Below are positions 33,602 to 47,573 of a stretch of 64,000 nucleotides of DNA, in pieces (the first letter of the stretch is position 1; each line of letters starts with the position of its first letter). A program made the translations under genes and the position numbers. The stretch lies in the NCBI GenBank assembly GCA_030761205.1, contig JAULJL010000005.1:8395501-8459500 (forward strand). The letters run 5' to 3'. Under the pieces are notes generated by a model that saw only the letters and a program-made list of their open reading frames with translations, searched no databases and was not told the DNA's origin. This stretch comes from Fremontodendron californicum. Taxonomy: Eukaryota; Streptophyta; Magnoliopsida; Malvales; Malvaceae.

Positions 33602-36600
33602 TTACAGTCCAAAGGCCACCCTTTGAGCAAAATCTGGTCGTCTTTTAGTAGGCATTCGAAGAAGTCCTGTAATTTGGAGCTCCGTTACAGCCCTGCAAAA
33701 CCGTGCTCTATAGCAAGAATGGTCAAGGAGTCCCAAATCTTTAACTTTTTAGAAAATCAAATAACAGACAGTGTAAAGAATAGATGCAGAGAGGCAATGT
33801 TAGGTGAAGGCAAGCTATGTACAAAGGCATGAGTTATAAGCTATGTTACTCAAACTCTTTATTTTCCTAACTTATGCCGACACATATTTGGACATGAGTA
33901 TGAAAATATGATCCTTCAAATATAATAATTTTTTTTTAAAAATTTGAATATACTCGTGTCAGGAACATATTCGTATCCGACACTCATTCCAAAGTCTAGG
34001 TAACATAGGTTCTAAGTTGAAAAGTAGTAATATAACTCGAATCTTGCACCCGAAAGGCTCATACACTTGGAGCAAAGTAATTTATCGTGAGAGCAAACTG
34101 GCCACTCCTTTCAGGAAGGAAGCTTGAACTGAGCCAGTTTACTTTATAATTTCTAGAGTTAAATAAATGACCTGAGACTAAGAGTAGACAAGTCACAAGA
34201 CTACGATTAAGATGGATGAGATCATGAGAACCAGAGATGATAAAGTTATGGGAAGTCTAGTCAAAAGAAAATGAGTGCGTTAACTACAAAAGAGGGAATG
34301 CATTTGCTAAACCTAATATAATAGCAAAGATGTCTTTATGAATATGAGAGCCTCATGGACCCTGTGAGGAAGCTACATTTCCTGCATTGACTCCAGGAAA
34401 TAAGAACCGAGGATGAATAGTTAATGAGTTTAGGCATGCACTGAGTTTCTATAGTCAAAACAGCCACAAAAGATTCGTAACAAAGGCAATTAAGTGAAAA
34501 GAGCATAATTTCTACAAGTTCAGCACTAATAAAATATAATAATTGACTGTATCCTGCTCATAATCTGGATCCAAGTAGGCTTTGTCAACTTTATTATTAT
34601 ATCTAGAACTAGAAGAAAATTTTATGCACTAAATATGACTAACAATGCAACTTTTTGATCACTCGATAGTGCAAGTCTGCATCTATCACCCAGCTGCAAT
34701 GCATGCCAAAGGAAATATACTGCATCAACTTACTGAAAATAAATCTAGAAGAATGCTACACCAAAGGATACTGTACGGAAGCTTCACTCTGGTTTTCTGA
34801 TTCTTTTATGTCTTTTCTTTTCTTTGGTAATGGGGACTGCCTTGATTTCTTTTTACTACTACTTGGGCAGAGAACTACTGATTTGAATGATTGGTACCAG
34901 TCGTGAAGATTGATAAGATCACCGTGCTCCTGAGCGAGTTGATACCTAAAACAACACATGATGACAATACAAAAGTTTCAAGTTCAACAAAGACGAATTC
35001 CATGTCTCAATAAGAAAAAGAAAAACTGCATATATAACTCCAGAACTAGCCAAGCTGGTAGTAATGGTACATTAAGGATGTTGACACATAATGGTACGCC
35101 AACAACTAAAAGCAGACAGGTTTGGAGAAAGTGGACAAGGAAAATGCATCTCTTCAGATCCTCTACCTCATAAATCATAATAGGCAAAAATACGGTAATG
35201 ATCCTGCCCATTGTGTTTATTAAGAAGGAAATTGCATAACTTCTCAAGTGCTAAACCGGAAAGGGTACACTAATATATCTTAAATGAAAGGCTAAAGATG
35301 TGAACACACTGACACAAGCACCCTTTCACAGGATGGATCAATGTAAGCATTAAAAAAAACGCCCATATAGTTTATTCCTCTAGTTTATTCACAGGAACTG
35401 ATATGATTATAAATAGGAGTGTGTCTGACATCTCATGGAGAACTCAACTCAAAGAAGGGAAGGAGGGGTATCATTCATAGCAGCAGGTCTTGGAAGCAGT
35501 GAGCTGGAACAGCAGAGAAGTAACCTTTTTTTTATAAATGCTGCTGAGAATTTAAAATCTATCACTTATCGCTTCATTAGGGAGACCATAAAGAAAAAAT
35601 CTGGAAATTCATTGATGTCTAAAATGCTTAAAAAGCCATCAACTACAACATTAGATGGACCAAAAGGGGAAAAAAAATCCAGCAACCTTGTTCATTATCC
35701 CAAATAAGATGCTGTATTTAATAAAATGAGCAGGTCATGCAGTCTAGTCTCAAATGAATGGGTAGAAGAACCAAAAGGATGAAAACTAAATCCGACCCTT
35801 TCAAACATTTGTCATAACTCACAAATGGTGTAATTGGGTATGACATGAGATGGCAGCCAATAACAATTTGGGAATCATAAGTACGATTTCAAATAGACCA
35901 TGGTTACCATTTAAGTTATATGATCATTCTCTTCAATAACTGAAAATGCAAAAATACTTACATAATGGACGTATCATGCATGGATGGTAATAGGGCATTG
36001 CTGCTGCTGATACAGCAACTACAGCGGAGGAGTTTCTGGAATTCAAGAAGATCAACTTGAATCCTTCTTCTAGGGTCCCCAATTAAAGCCTAACAAAAAG
36101 TCAAAATATAGGAACTTTGAGAACACTAAAATTTAAGTCCCAAGAACTTCTAAAGTGGAAAGAAAGTTAAACTTCATCCAAAACGAGGAACAAGGAAAAT
36201 GAGAAATTATGATGCTATAAGTTTATTGCTTATAAAAATTCCTATCCTGGTATGATTTTTTGGGAAATGCAAAAAGGATTTTTGCACTAAACAATCAAAG
36301 GCAACGTTCCTTTATAGTCATTTACTCTTTTAAATCAGTAAAAATATGCAAAGCCCACAACATAATAAACAAGAACAATTTCCATCAGCACCCAATAGCC
36401 CTCCTATTTTCCTGTAGACAATAGAGGCTAGTTTGTACTTTTGAGAAATTTTCATGAACCAAAGAAATAGAACTCCAGAATCACTAAGTTCCTGCAAAAA
36501 TTTTAAAACACATCTGAACTACTCTACATTCTACAATAAAAAAAAACATATATTTAAAAGTCAGGAGAAGCATTTGTGCATTTTCATTGATTGGACAGAG

Positions 36601-39600
36601 CTGGATGGACTTGGAAGGTCGAAAGACCATCTGGACATTGAAAGCTCAATAAAGATCAGATATAAGATTTCCACACACCACTATTGCTGGCAAAATTATC
36701 ACCCACAATTTGTTAAGCAGTTTTTTAATTCAATCAATCCCTACAAGTGGGATAGTAATCAATTTGCACCAGATAAAGACAGAATTAAACAACCCAGAGA
36801 AAGCACCCTTTGTTCAGCCCAAACTTCTTCCAGAAGAAATTTTGTTGTGAAATGATCAAAACTACGACAAAATTATTGTTGTTAGGACATATGAGAAAGT
36901 ATCTACAATCCGTTTTCGTCGTCATGCAAAACATTAGTCTGATTATAGACTTCTCAAATTAATCGAGATACATAATCAGGTTACCAGGTCAAGGAGTTCA
37001 ACACTAAGAATTCAATTCTAATTAACACGAAGTTTTGGAATTGCATGATGTTTCAGAAGTAAAACAGATTACTTTGTATTCCACCTCAACCATAATACTT
37101 CAGGGATAATGCCAGAAGTGAAACAAGTCACAACCATGGTCAAACTAACAAGTTTCTTTTTCCCCTTTCTATTTCCACATACAAGTAATTATGCTAAATC
37201 AGAAGCTGAGAATTTTTTTTTTAATCTAACTCAACCCAATAAAGTTCAACCTAGTTGGAATGGATCACCAAGCATGTAATCTTTAGCCTCGAGTTCGGTG
37301 CGCTTTCTCTTAGGTTTTGAACTCTGATGGAGGACTGGTTTCACTAGGCATTTCACTTTACCAAAAATTAATTGGTAACAGAAAAAAGATGGGAAAATTG
37401 GCTTAAAACGGTTGGTTCCTATAAAAGGCAATACCTGGCCAACTGTTTTGCACTTTTCCTCGTAGGATTCATGTACATGCATACATACATACATATATAG
37501 ACAAACAGTTTCTGTTATAACACAGTCAAACTAGCAAATTTGCAATTATACTGGAAGTCTGATTCATTTCTCAAGAATGACATCAAGGATCAGATTTGGA
37601 AGTCCATCTTTTCCCACTATGTCACTTTCCCCTTAATGAGATGTAGTGAATTCAAGCTTCAATCAAACACATCAAACAAGGTTTTATTCGTAATTTTGAC
37701 CAACTCTAGACGTAACACCTATAATGAGCCCGCTATTGTAGACAACAACTGTATTTTGATTCCACAATAAGATGGGAAACAAACATAAGTGATAACAAAT
37801 TGGCATATCAAATTTACAACAGCCAGCAATTTGTTAATGCTGCAGCAACAGTTATGATTGCCAGGAATTTGTATTAAGCAACATTCTTTGCAGTTTTAAA
37901 AAAAGCTTGCTTCAACACATTCAAATCATGCAAATTAAACCTCAGTGCTTACCAGTCGAAGCTTGTCAACATCTTTAAAACAGAAAATTTCGTGAAAAGG
38001 TATGCACTCAACGGACTGCATATAATCCCTGTTTCACAAAAAAATTACAAGTCAGTAATTTAGAAACAGGGTATAAGGTGAACAAACTTGTTGAAGAGAC
38101 AGATATAGCAAGGGACTAAAATTGTTTTCACAACACAGTACCAACATGCCAAGGCTATATAACCAGTTTTAGGTGTTATCTAAAATGCAAATAAGTAGCC
38201 AGTATGCAAAAACAGAGAACCGACGAGGGTCTCCTTCATCTCCTTGAAATAAGAATGCAATTAACCATTTCAAAAGCACCATTTAAAACTGCTCATAATA
38301 ATAGAGCCTCCCATTGGTATGAAGAGCAAGATGGGGTCAAGGGAGAAAGGGAAATGTTGATGGAACTGACCCAAATTATTTTTGTACAAATAGAATGCAA
38401 TCAGGCTTTGCACCAAAGAAACAAAAGAAATAAACACATAAAATATATCCGATTCAGAGCCAATCCATACGAAACAGCACAACATTTAGTACTCCCCCTC
38501 ACGTAAAGGGCCGTCACAATTCACAAGTATGTACCCCAAAAACATAGCAAGAAACAACCTAGGCTATAAACCCATGTTAAGCATCCCAACTAAACCAATT
38601 GACTAGTTTATGGAATTCAGCTTAATATTTTTAGCACACGCTGCTCTCAATTTTTACTTTCATTTGTCTGATATGTTAATGTCATCTCAATTATTAAAAT
38701 GCAGGAAACTTTTGAGAATGTTGGATATAGGTCAAAACTCTCAGACGGAAGTTTTAAAATAGAGTATTAAAACACAGCATAACACAAGCTCAGAAAGAGA
38801 GAATTGTAGTTTAAAATAACATTGCTCCTTTTAAGTTGGATGTTGTAGATCATTCAGCATCATGATACCAAAGAGTACATAGTCTCAGTAAGAACTGTAT
38901 AAAATATCTATAATAAATGATATGTAAGTATTAATAAGGTGGCTGCATTCAACTGCTTAACAAATCACATGCACACACTTTCTTATGCATAGAATAAAGT
39001 AGAAGAGAAAATCAGAATATATGGATACAGATCAGTATCAATTCCATCAAGCATAATGGATAGAGGCATGAAATGGAAAAACCAAAACAACCAAGAATAG
39101 GATATAAAAATGGGCGTCCTACCTAACCATACACTCTATTAGTTTAGCAGCCTTATCACTCAATGATTTTGAGTCCTCAATATTCAATTGGATTCGAGAT
39201 GCATGTCTCCTGTCATATAAAGCAGTGAAAATGAAGCAGTAAGCAATTAGGAAAAAAATAGCAACTAGTAACAACAGTCAATTCTGAAATCAAAAGCTAT
39301 TAGGAAGAGAGCAATCACTCCTTGCAAGAAAAGTAACATAAAAATTGATAAACATTGCTATTTTTGACGAGCTTCACAAGTATCAACATCGCCTAATTCT
39401 CTATGCTTTTTTTTCTTTATTAGACAGAGAGAACATTAAATAGTAACCAAACAAAACTAATAAGAACATAAGGTACAGCAAAAGTCTTTATCTGACAATA
39501 TTAAAAGTGATAAAAGTCTAGTATTAATAATATCTAACTAAAATTTGATGATAGTCTAGAAAATATTTTACCAAATGATACATTGTAAAATCTTTCTAAA

Positions 39601-42600
39601 AAGAACCCATATGGTTTCAGGTAAGGATGGTTAATCTTCAAGTCTAATAATGATTACAAAATCAAAGATATCAAAAACTAGACCTCAATGTGGTATGTAT
39701 ACATTCATAAGACTGCAAAAGAAATTTTACTCCCAATCTTATCATATAAAGTAACCAATTTTTCCAAATACACAGGTATTATTTATTTTCTGAAGCAGTT
39801 GAAAAGGTAATAGTAATTACTTGGGTGTTACAATCAAATCTTTCTTTGAACTCTTTCCATCCTCTATTTTTAGTAAAGACAGCAACTCCTTCACCTTGTC
39901 ATTTATCTATAACAAGAATACAAATAACTTAAAGTCATGTGGGCTGCCAGGTAAAAAGGAAAGTTAAAGCAATTATGCACAAAGAAAAAAAAAATTGATC
40001 AGATAACAGAAGGATAAAGAAGCTAGAAGACCGTTAAACTTCCCAATCATAAACGGCTAGAAAACAAAACTGCTGATTGCAGTTGATCCTTTCACCAGCA
40101 GCTCATACCAAAACCATCTTCAGGGTAGCATCCATTTGTGAATTTATATATAAAAGTAGAATAGGACCAGCTGTTTTGCTTGCCTAAAAGCAGCTATAAC
40201 AAGATCTTAACTGTATTATTACTGTCAAGTACATATTATTAAAAGATGGATAAAGAGAGTTCTCCTTTTTCTTTTTCTATTTTTTTTACTTATAGAAAAA
40301 GTACTCCACATTCCACACTATCAAAAACTCAAAGGAATCTGCCCAATCTACAATGAACCATTTGCGCTGCCCATGAAACCATGAATCAAAGAACAATAAA
40401 TTTTAAATAATGCCCAGAAATAAGGTGATTTTTATATTTTCAACCTTGCCATTAGAATACCATTGGATCTTTATTCCCTCCCCCTAACAAATTGGGGTCA
40501 ACAAAAATGCGAGATCAAGAATAAAAAAGATCTAGCAAATATGACTTGCATTCATTTCCAGGCAAGAAAATGAAATAGTTAGTAGTGTCATTTCTATAAT
40601 TCTTTGAACGGGAAAGTTAATGATTCTGTTCAAGACTTTTTATTTAAGCTTCAGGCATTAGGACTAAAGGTGTATGCTCATAATTGTTACATTTGCAGGA
40701 GATGGCCTTGATTATGGTCCATGTATCTTTGTTCGAGTTAATGTTATTAGGTCATTATCATTAGACCTGGCAATATTGGACACGACACGGAAAAAATAAC
40801 TAAAAATACGACACGAACACGACACGGAAAAATAACATGAACACGACACGAATACACGAATGTCTCAAAATCTATATAATACGAATTATTAACATATCAA
40901 AATTTATATAAATATAAAATATCTTAAAAACGATTATGACACGACAAAATACACGAGCTCGACATGGATACAAAATTGCCAGGTCTAATTATCATACATG
41001 TAAAATCAAATTTCTATAGCTTATGATATCGCAGTCTAAGTCTTCGAATGTCAACATTTAGAGGTCTACACATTTGCATGTAATGCTTTGATTTCAGTGA
41101 AGAGCAATCCAGAAAAGATACAAGTCCAACAGCCTTGGAACTCTTCTTTAGGAGCATGTGATAAAATTCTACCTTAGGTGTCATGCACTTGGAAACTCGT
41201 TGCCATACTTTATAAAATTTTCTCTCCCTTTAGTTTCTAGTCTATGTATCTGAGCCGCTTATTGCAATCTTAATTGAATCTTTTCCATGCCCTCCTAACA
41301 AAATCCTAAGTTGCATGGAGGCTTTATCCATCCCTTATTACTCCCTTTTGAAATGTGCTAAGAACAAACAATTTTATCTAAAAATTATTCAACATAGATT
41401 ATGCATTAGCATTATAATTGTGCATAAACAATAAGACAAAACATAATTTTTGGATGCAAATTTGATAATTGAACTGGTAGTGTTTTAAGATATCTTAATA
41501 AGCAACTGCTTCATGCAAAAGCTTGGAAGAGACAGGCCAAGCCACTTAAACTTCTATGGATGAGTAAAGAAAAACAAATAATACTGTATTATCAAGATAA
41601 TCAATATGGAGATAGATATAAAACAGAAAACTAAGGCTAACAGAGCCAACCAACAACTTCGATTATAATATAGCTGTACCACTTGTGTAAGCAATACCAA
41701 ATCATAAATCATTCTTTTTCTTTAGAAAGACATACATCATGTTAATATTTCCCTATAAGCAAGCATCTGAAGAATACTTACTCTTCTAGGAAAGTATCAG
41801 CTTATAGAGATAAAGTTAACAGCATGGATCAATGCTTCATGCAGTATCATACCTCAGTAATGCCCACAGTAAGGTTTTCCCATATCTTAAGCAATTTGCC
41901 AAGCTGTGCGGTGGAAAGATCCCTAATTCAATTTCAACTTCAGTATAGTGAATAAATGAAATGCAAAAATTATTACCAAGTAATCAACAGCAAGAAAAAT
42001 TAGAGCCTGTTCAGTTATAAAAATGTTTTCCATTTTCTATCTCCATGTTTACATTATACGTGATCAACAAAATAAGGACAATAACGAAATTTGAAATCCC
42101 TTATTTTCCAATTTTTTGTAAAACCGGAAAATTGTTATAAATTGGTTTCCAACTTCTTAACTACATATGGAACCATGTTTTTCCAGTTTCCAAAATTTAG
42201 TTATTTTCCCTATCTTACTAATCATATTTAGAGTGTAAGTGGAAATAGAATAATGTAAAACACTTTATAAAACTAAATGAACCCTTAGTAATTTTATGTT
42301 CACCAAACAGAAGTCAGAAGAAGATATGGATTAGGACATAAAAATTATTTACCCCTTCCAATCAGGATTAAGGAAAATCCAGTTGCTTCTCATACAAGAG
42401 TACCAAGGATACTCACTAAATTGAACTAATAGCTTAGCAAAAAGAAAAGGAATAAATAATGAGGTGAAAAATTGTTGGGAACTAGAACTTCTCACACATT
42501 TAGATAGTAAAAACCACAACCAAACTCGAGTCAAGTGAGCAATGAGAAAATTTTCTAGCTATGTTCCCCATAGGAAACCTACAGCAGTATGTGTGAGACC

Positions 42601-45600
42601 AACTGCAACTAAAAAGCATTATAAGAATTTGAAACATACCTCACCAAACGAACTGCCTCACAGATAACACGTCCCTTAATTAAGCTAGGACGTTGTCGAC
42701 TAGAAGGAGATAATACAGTATCTTTCTCTAATTTCATATGAGTATCATATTCTCTTTGGTTGTATGATTCTGGGTCAATTGCCTCACAGAATAAATCTAG
42801 CAGTCTGACTTTTTCACCCTTTCCAGTTACATATAGGCACTACAATGCATGATTTGTCAAGAACAAAAAAGAAATTAGTTGAATGATATGATTTTGTAAC
42901 CAGATCAAAGGATGAAGCCAGCAAAATTTGTAAAACGAAGAACAAGGTGGAATCATAAAGCCAAGCATGAATATAACAGAAGGGCAGCGATTCAAACCAA
43001 AATTTCAACTCAGAAAATCATCAATTTAGTCCAAAATTAAGCTCTTTTTTTGTGAAAATAAGGCAAAAGGCCAGAAATGCAAGTACTTAGCATAACCTTC
43101 AATATGATAAGCCATAGGCTTCAACCTAGAGCCAGATTGTTCACATCTCCGATCTGACCAACAATGTTGGTCAAGATCATGTAGACTTTGTTTTAAGCTT
43201 TTTTATATTTTGATTAAATTAATAATGAATTGAAATACCATATCTAGACTAACATTATTACAACAATATTATCATCAGCTAAAGTCCAATTGCTTTGCAT
43301 GCAATGCCACAAATGAGTAAATAACAAAACAAAAGATTTTATGGTTACAATTTGAAAAAACAAAAGGCCTGCCTTAAAATGTTAAAACTATCACAATTCA
43401 TGTCAAAACATCAAGGCAAAGTAAAAGACTAAGTCTCACCAAAACCACAGCTCTCCACTGATTCTGTAATCTCTTTAATTCTGAAAAAGCATGAGCCAAG
43501 CTTTCACTGGTCTGTTTGGTCATTTTAACCCTGCTTGCAGATTTGGGAACTCATCAGAGAATTACTTCCCTATTCAACAATATTTACATAAACAGGAAAT
43601 GCAACAAAAGTTACATTATTGGTATTTGAAAATACCTCTGACAGGATGGGAGGTCAAAAACATGCTTCCACATCAATTCTGGTGATAATCCATACCGCTC
43701 AATTTCTAATACCTACGACAACAAAATAAAAGAGCAATAAAGCCTTTGATACATAGATCTAAACAAAAACAAAAAAGGTAAAAGCAAAGAGACTTTTAAA
43801 CCAGAAAGTAGTGCAAAAATCAGTTTCCAATTATACAATGTATGACATTTTGATTGTAGGATTCATAGAATATTATAGGTAGCAACAAACCTTCAACTAC
43901 ATGCCATTAATGATTAATTTGTTGACAAACTGAATTGGAATCACTTTCTTTTATGGCACAGCATAAGAAAACGAAAAACCATACTTCAAATCCTTAAAGA
44001 GTATAAAAGCCAAAGAACCAAATAATGTGCAAATCTGAACACTGGAGTATATGCTTATTCACGAAGACAGTAAAGAACACGGCTAACATATTCCTCATGA
44101 TAAATTAAAGAAAATTCAAGAATTAATCATACACTATTTTTGAAAAAGAAAAAGTTAAAGCCTTGTCCGAGAATACTAAGAAACTAACCCAGTTATCCTC
44201 TTCAAGAACAAATTCGCGTAAAATGAAACTCAGAGGCTCCATGTAGAAATGTTGAGTGCATGCTATCTGAAAAACACTTTTTTACAACATAACATCAGCA
44301 AGAATGTAATTATGTTCACAAGACACGAGAAAGTATCTACAACGCTGCAAAACCGGTGAAAAGAATAAACTTCTATATCCATGCCAAATGGATTTACCAA
44401 CCTTTAAAGCTCTAATAAAAGATGTTAGAGTTCCATCCTGGCTTACAAAGTAGTTTCTCATAAAAACTGCCACCTTGTGGCCAATACTGAACCCAGAACA
44501 GGGCTTCACAAGAACAGCCTCAACAACTGCATCCATTCTCTCAGCAGGGGTTCCCAAGGTGAACTCAAAGGGGCACAAGCGCTGTAAAGCATTTGAAGGA
44601 AGTATATTTCTTGGGGCATCAAGTGTTGTTGCAACCCCCATTATCAGAATAACTGGAATCTTGATAACCCATTCACTGATCAGAAACAAAAAGGAAAGTT
44701 CAATACAGACTGAGGTGGGTGTAATTTGGTTGTTACTGTTGATACTTGCTTTTCACTTCCAAAAGCAAAAATTAGAAAATGTGTTTGGATATAAAAGCAA
44801 ATAATAAAGACTGATGTTAGGTATATATTTGGATATAAAAGCAAATATAAATATAAAGTAACTTGATATTAGGTAAAAGGCTCTTAGGCCTAAAACTCAT
44901 AACAAGCAACATTTATACTACAGATGAATAGTAAGGTGAATTTAAACCTAGTGTCAACAGAATTGAGAAACAAGGCAAAGTCTGGTTTCAGAAAGATAAA
45001 TAACGCAGTAAAATAAGACTGATCCTGAGCAAGAGGAAAATCTGAGTAGATAAGCAAATAATAAAGAGATAGTTTAGGTTGAAAAAGAATGACAGGATGT
45101 GCTATAATACCTTAACATAAGGATAAAATCAGACAAGACAGACCCACAACAACGCTCAATGTCATCAACAATCACAACCACTGGATTGTTGTAGTTTTCT
45201 TCTCCATACCATGATGCTAAGATTGATATGTCAGCTGGCTGCTCAAACAAAAAGGGAAATAAGGAAAAAGCACAAATTACAAAACTTTGCAAGTAAAATT
45301 CTAGTCCAACAGTCAAAGAGAGCAGCTACCAGTACTTACATCCAAAGTAGACTTTAAAAAATGTCTTAATAAACTTCTTAGACAACCACCAATCCCATTT
45401 TTGGCAGTAAAGTCAAGTGAGGAAAGGTTAGCAACATGGCATCCTTGAGATTTCAAATGTTTTCCAAGCTCTTCAAATGTCAGTAGATCATCAACAAACT
45501 CCATATTCTCTGCCAATCACTATACAATATAAAGAATAGTTCTTGCAAACAGCATATATTTATAAAGAAGAACATAGACCAAAGAATTTAGGCACATTAA

Positions 45601-46403
45601 ACAAGGTAAGGGTAATTACTCTGACCAAACATTAAACTAAAAGTAGGAAGTATAAAACTTACTAGTGAGAACAAGCCCGGTAAATAGCTTTTTAGAATTA
45701 GCATCTGTTATAATAGGAAAAGATTGAGTAGCTTCAGGAAAATCGGGAGTCCCAAGTGATCTAATTGTGTCGAAAGATTGATGCACCCAACTTTGTATTT
45801 CGCTAAACACACTAGTATTAATATCTCTCAAAACATCCTGCAATTAAAGCTATAAAATCTTTAACAAAGGAAAAAAAAAAAGTAGAAAGAATAAAAACTA
45901 GAATTTTTTACCTACTTTAATGGTTGATTCAATTTTTGACCAAACAAATTCAAAGGCTTCCGTTCTCAAGTTCACGTTTACATCTTCCTTTTCGTCTTCG
46001 AGATCCTCGAAATTCTTAGGTAATGCTGGAGACAAATCAATTCTCCTTCTTGTTTTTCCTGTTCCTGATGATTTTCTATCTGATTTCCGCAATGATCCTT
46101 TTTGAAGAACAAAAAACGGCTGCCATGTTTTTTTTTTAAGAAAAAAAATAAATAATTAATAAATCTATTCAAAACTTCAACCTCTTCAAATTTAAGCTAA
46201 ATTCATATTTTTAACGATTCACTATATATAATGCATTTTTTTGTACGACAACTTATTTTCCTGAGAGTCAAACAGAAAAAAGTGATGATTTTAAAAAAAT
46301 AATAATAATAAATAGGCTGAGAGGAGGGAACCTGGAGATTGTTTTCGGTTAAGGCGTCGTCAATGGTTGAAGGAGGCGAGGCATCAGTTAAAGAGGGAGC
46401 CAT
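33602..46403 (-). CDS. ORC3: Origin recognition complex subunit 3 (ORC3), 17 coding exons, 731 aa
   Basis: ORC3 is part of the six-subunit complex that marks replication origins and loads MCM helicase in the nucleus. Exons on the minus strand, in order: 46403-46332, 46119-45916, 45837-45663, 45509-45340, 45238-45111, 44675-44402, 44266-44189, 43712-43636, 43530-43440, 42839-42640, 41922-41853, 39906-39821, 39209-39123, 38028-37953, 36089-35962, 34945-34772, 33707-33602. All introns are GT-AG and all phases join, giving 2196 nt. The N-terminal AAA+-like region has a Walker-B-like VDDIE (231-235) in exon 5 and no canonical Walker A, as is usual for ORC3. Exon 6 carries ILIMGVATTLDAPRN; the winged-helix end carries ARFCRAVTELQITGLLRMPT. 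A basic, NLS-like cluster lies at about 670-683 (KKKSRQSPLPKKRK). The protein starts MAPSLTDASPPST and ends QRVAFGL. Length is close to Arabidopsis ORC3. It appears intact; exon 6 uses a weaker donor, GTTGGT. Confidence 0.96.
33841..34009. mobile_element. Small MITE in ORC3 intron 16
   Basis: The left end CTATGTTACTCAAACTC and the reverse complement of the right end CTATGTTACCTAGACTT are inverted repeats. The inner part has the phrases ACTCGTGTCAGGAACATATT and GTATCCGACACTC, typical of a common plant MITE. It lies wholly within the intron between exons 16 and 17. Confidence 0.7.
40762..40987. mobile_element. hAT MITE (226 bp) in ORC3 intron 11
   Basis: The left end TAGACCTGGCAATATTGG and the right end ATTGCCAGGTCTA are inverted repeats flanked by an exact 8-bp duplication ATTATCAT (40754-40761, 40988-40995). 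The interior holds repeats of CGACACGGAAAAATAAC and ACGACACGAATACACG. This is the best-preserved of at least six family copies in the window. It lies between exons 11 and 12 and does not touch a splice site. Confidence 0.93.
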
Positions 46404-46456
46404 TGATTTTGATTTTGGTCGTTTTGATAGATTTGAGAGGAATTTTTATGCCGTTT

Positions 46457-46465
46457 TTAGGGTTT
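46457..46465 (-). promoter_or_regulatory. Telo-box (AAACCCTAA) upstream of ORC3
   Basis: The minus strand reads AAACCCTAA, 54-62 bases upstream of the ATG. In plants this element is common near the start of genes expressed in dividing cells. Confidence 0.65.
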
Positions 46466-46517
46466 TATGAGTATTTTGGAGCCGGTTTCTATTGCAACCT
46501 GGGGTTTTCTCTTTCTG

Positions 46518-46530
46518 TTTTGGCGGGAAA
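46518..46530 (-). promoter_or_regulatory. E2F-type site upstream of ORC3
   Basis: The plus strand reads TTTTGGCGGGAAA (minus TTTCCCGCCAAAA), a strong match to the E2F/DP site, 115-127 bases upstream of the ATG. E2F control of ORC and MCM genes at G1/S is well established in plants, so the site also supports the gene assignment. Confidence 0.8.
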
Positions 46531-47138
46531 TGTCTCAGGGGTATAAATGTCAAAAGAAAATAATTCTCTTGATTTTGGGTGGGTTGAGCTGTGTTTCTGG
46601 ATATCTGTCGGTCTCTTCAAAATCCAAATTCAAACGGGCCATGGACTTTCATTTAGTAATTCAATTTATTTGTTGCAAGGCCCACTAAAAGCCATTCATA
46701 ATTTAAATTGTTTTATAAAAAGTTTTTACAAACTAATTTGTAAAAAAAATAAAAAATTATCAAATCTTCATTAAATCATAAGAAATTAATTAATTTAAAA
46801 ATTTTACTAAATGAACATGTATTATTATTTTGTGAAATTTAAAAATTCAAATGACAATGTATAAAATAATCATAAATTTAAATTTAATTTAGTTCAAAGT
46901 TAATTTTAATTTATTTTAAGTCATGTTTTTCCTATTCTTTAGGTTAAATAAAAGTATACTCGTTAACATTACTTAGTTATATATCTAATATTTGCAAATT
47001 TATGTAATTATTTATTAAAAAGTGTAATTTTTTGGTTACAAATTTTCTAATATTTCCCTTCATATTTTAAATAAAAAAAATACTGGTTCATGCACCCTTG
47101 ATTCCTTTTCCGACCAATTTTTTTAGTCCGAACATAAA

Positions 47139-47573
47139 GACTTTGCTTGGTAAGGTGGAAAGAAAATTGAAAAGATGAAAAATTGAAGAAAGTGAAAAGA
47201 TGGAAAACATATTTTTTCTTTCCATTTGTGTACTTGGTAAAAAATATGGAAAAGTGGAAAGAAAATGTAATTTTCTTTCCATCCATTGCTTGGTAGAGTT
47301 GAAAAATGAAAGAAATGAAAATGAAAAGTATATATTTTTAGCATTATACTCATTGTAAGTTAAGATGACTCACACCACTCTCATTTTATTGCTTATTTTC
47401 TTTCCAATTTAGAGTGATTTATTTTTATTAATAGGTGTGAAAAATGATAATCTTTCCTATTTTCTTTCCTCTCACTTTTATTTCCTACAAAGCACATTTA
47501 AAATTCATTTTCTTTTCACTTTTCCACACTCATCTTTCCATCCTTCCATCTTTCTACTATACCAAGCACAACC
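47139..47573. mobile_element. PIF/Harbinger-like MITE (435 bp)
   Basis: The left end GACTTTGCTTGGTAAGG and the reverse complement of the right end GGTTGTGCTTGGTATAG resemble the termini of the element at 21856-22850. The flanking bases are AAA on both sides rather than the usual TWA. An internal copy of the terminal motif, CATTGCTTGGTAGAG, sits at about 47284. Confidence 0.7.

Noticed and set aside
33593..33832. Plus-strand 79-codon frame
   Set aside because: It overlaps ORC3 exon 17 in antisense and shows no recognisable product.
35435..35707. 90-codon plus-strand frame
   Set aside because: It lies within an ORC3 intron, with composition like intron sequence and no known domain.
36454..36855. 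133-codon plus-strand frame
   Set aside because: Intronic to ORC3, low complexity, no domain; length alone is not enough in this AT-rich setting.
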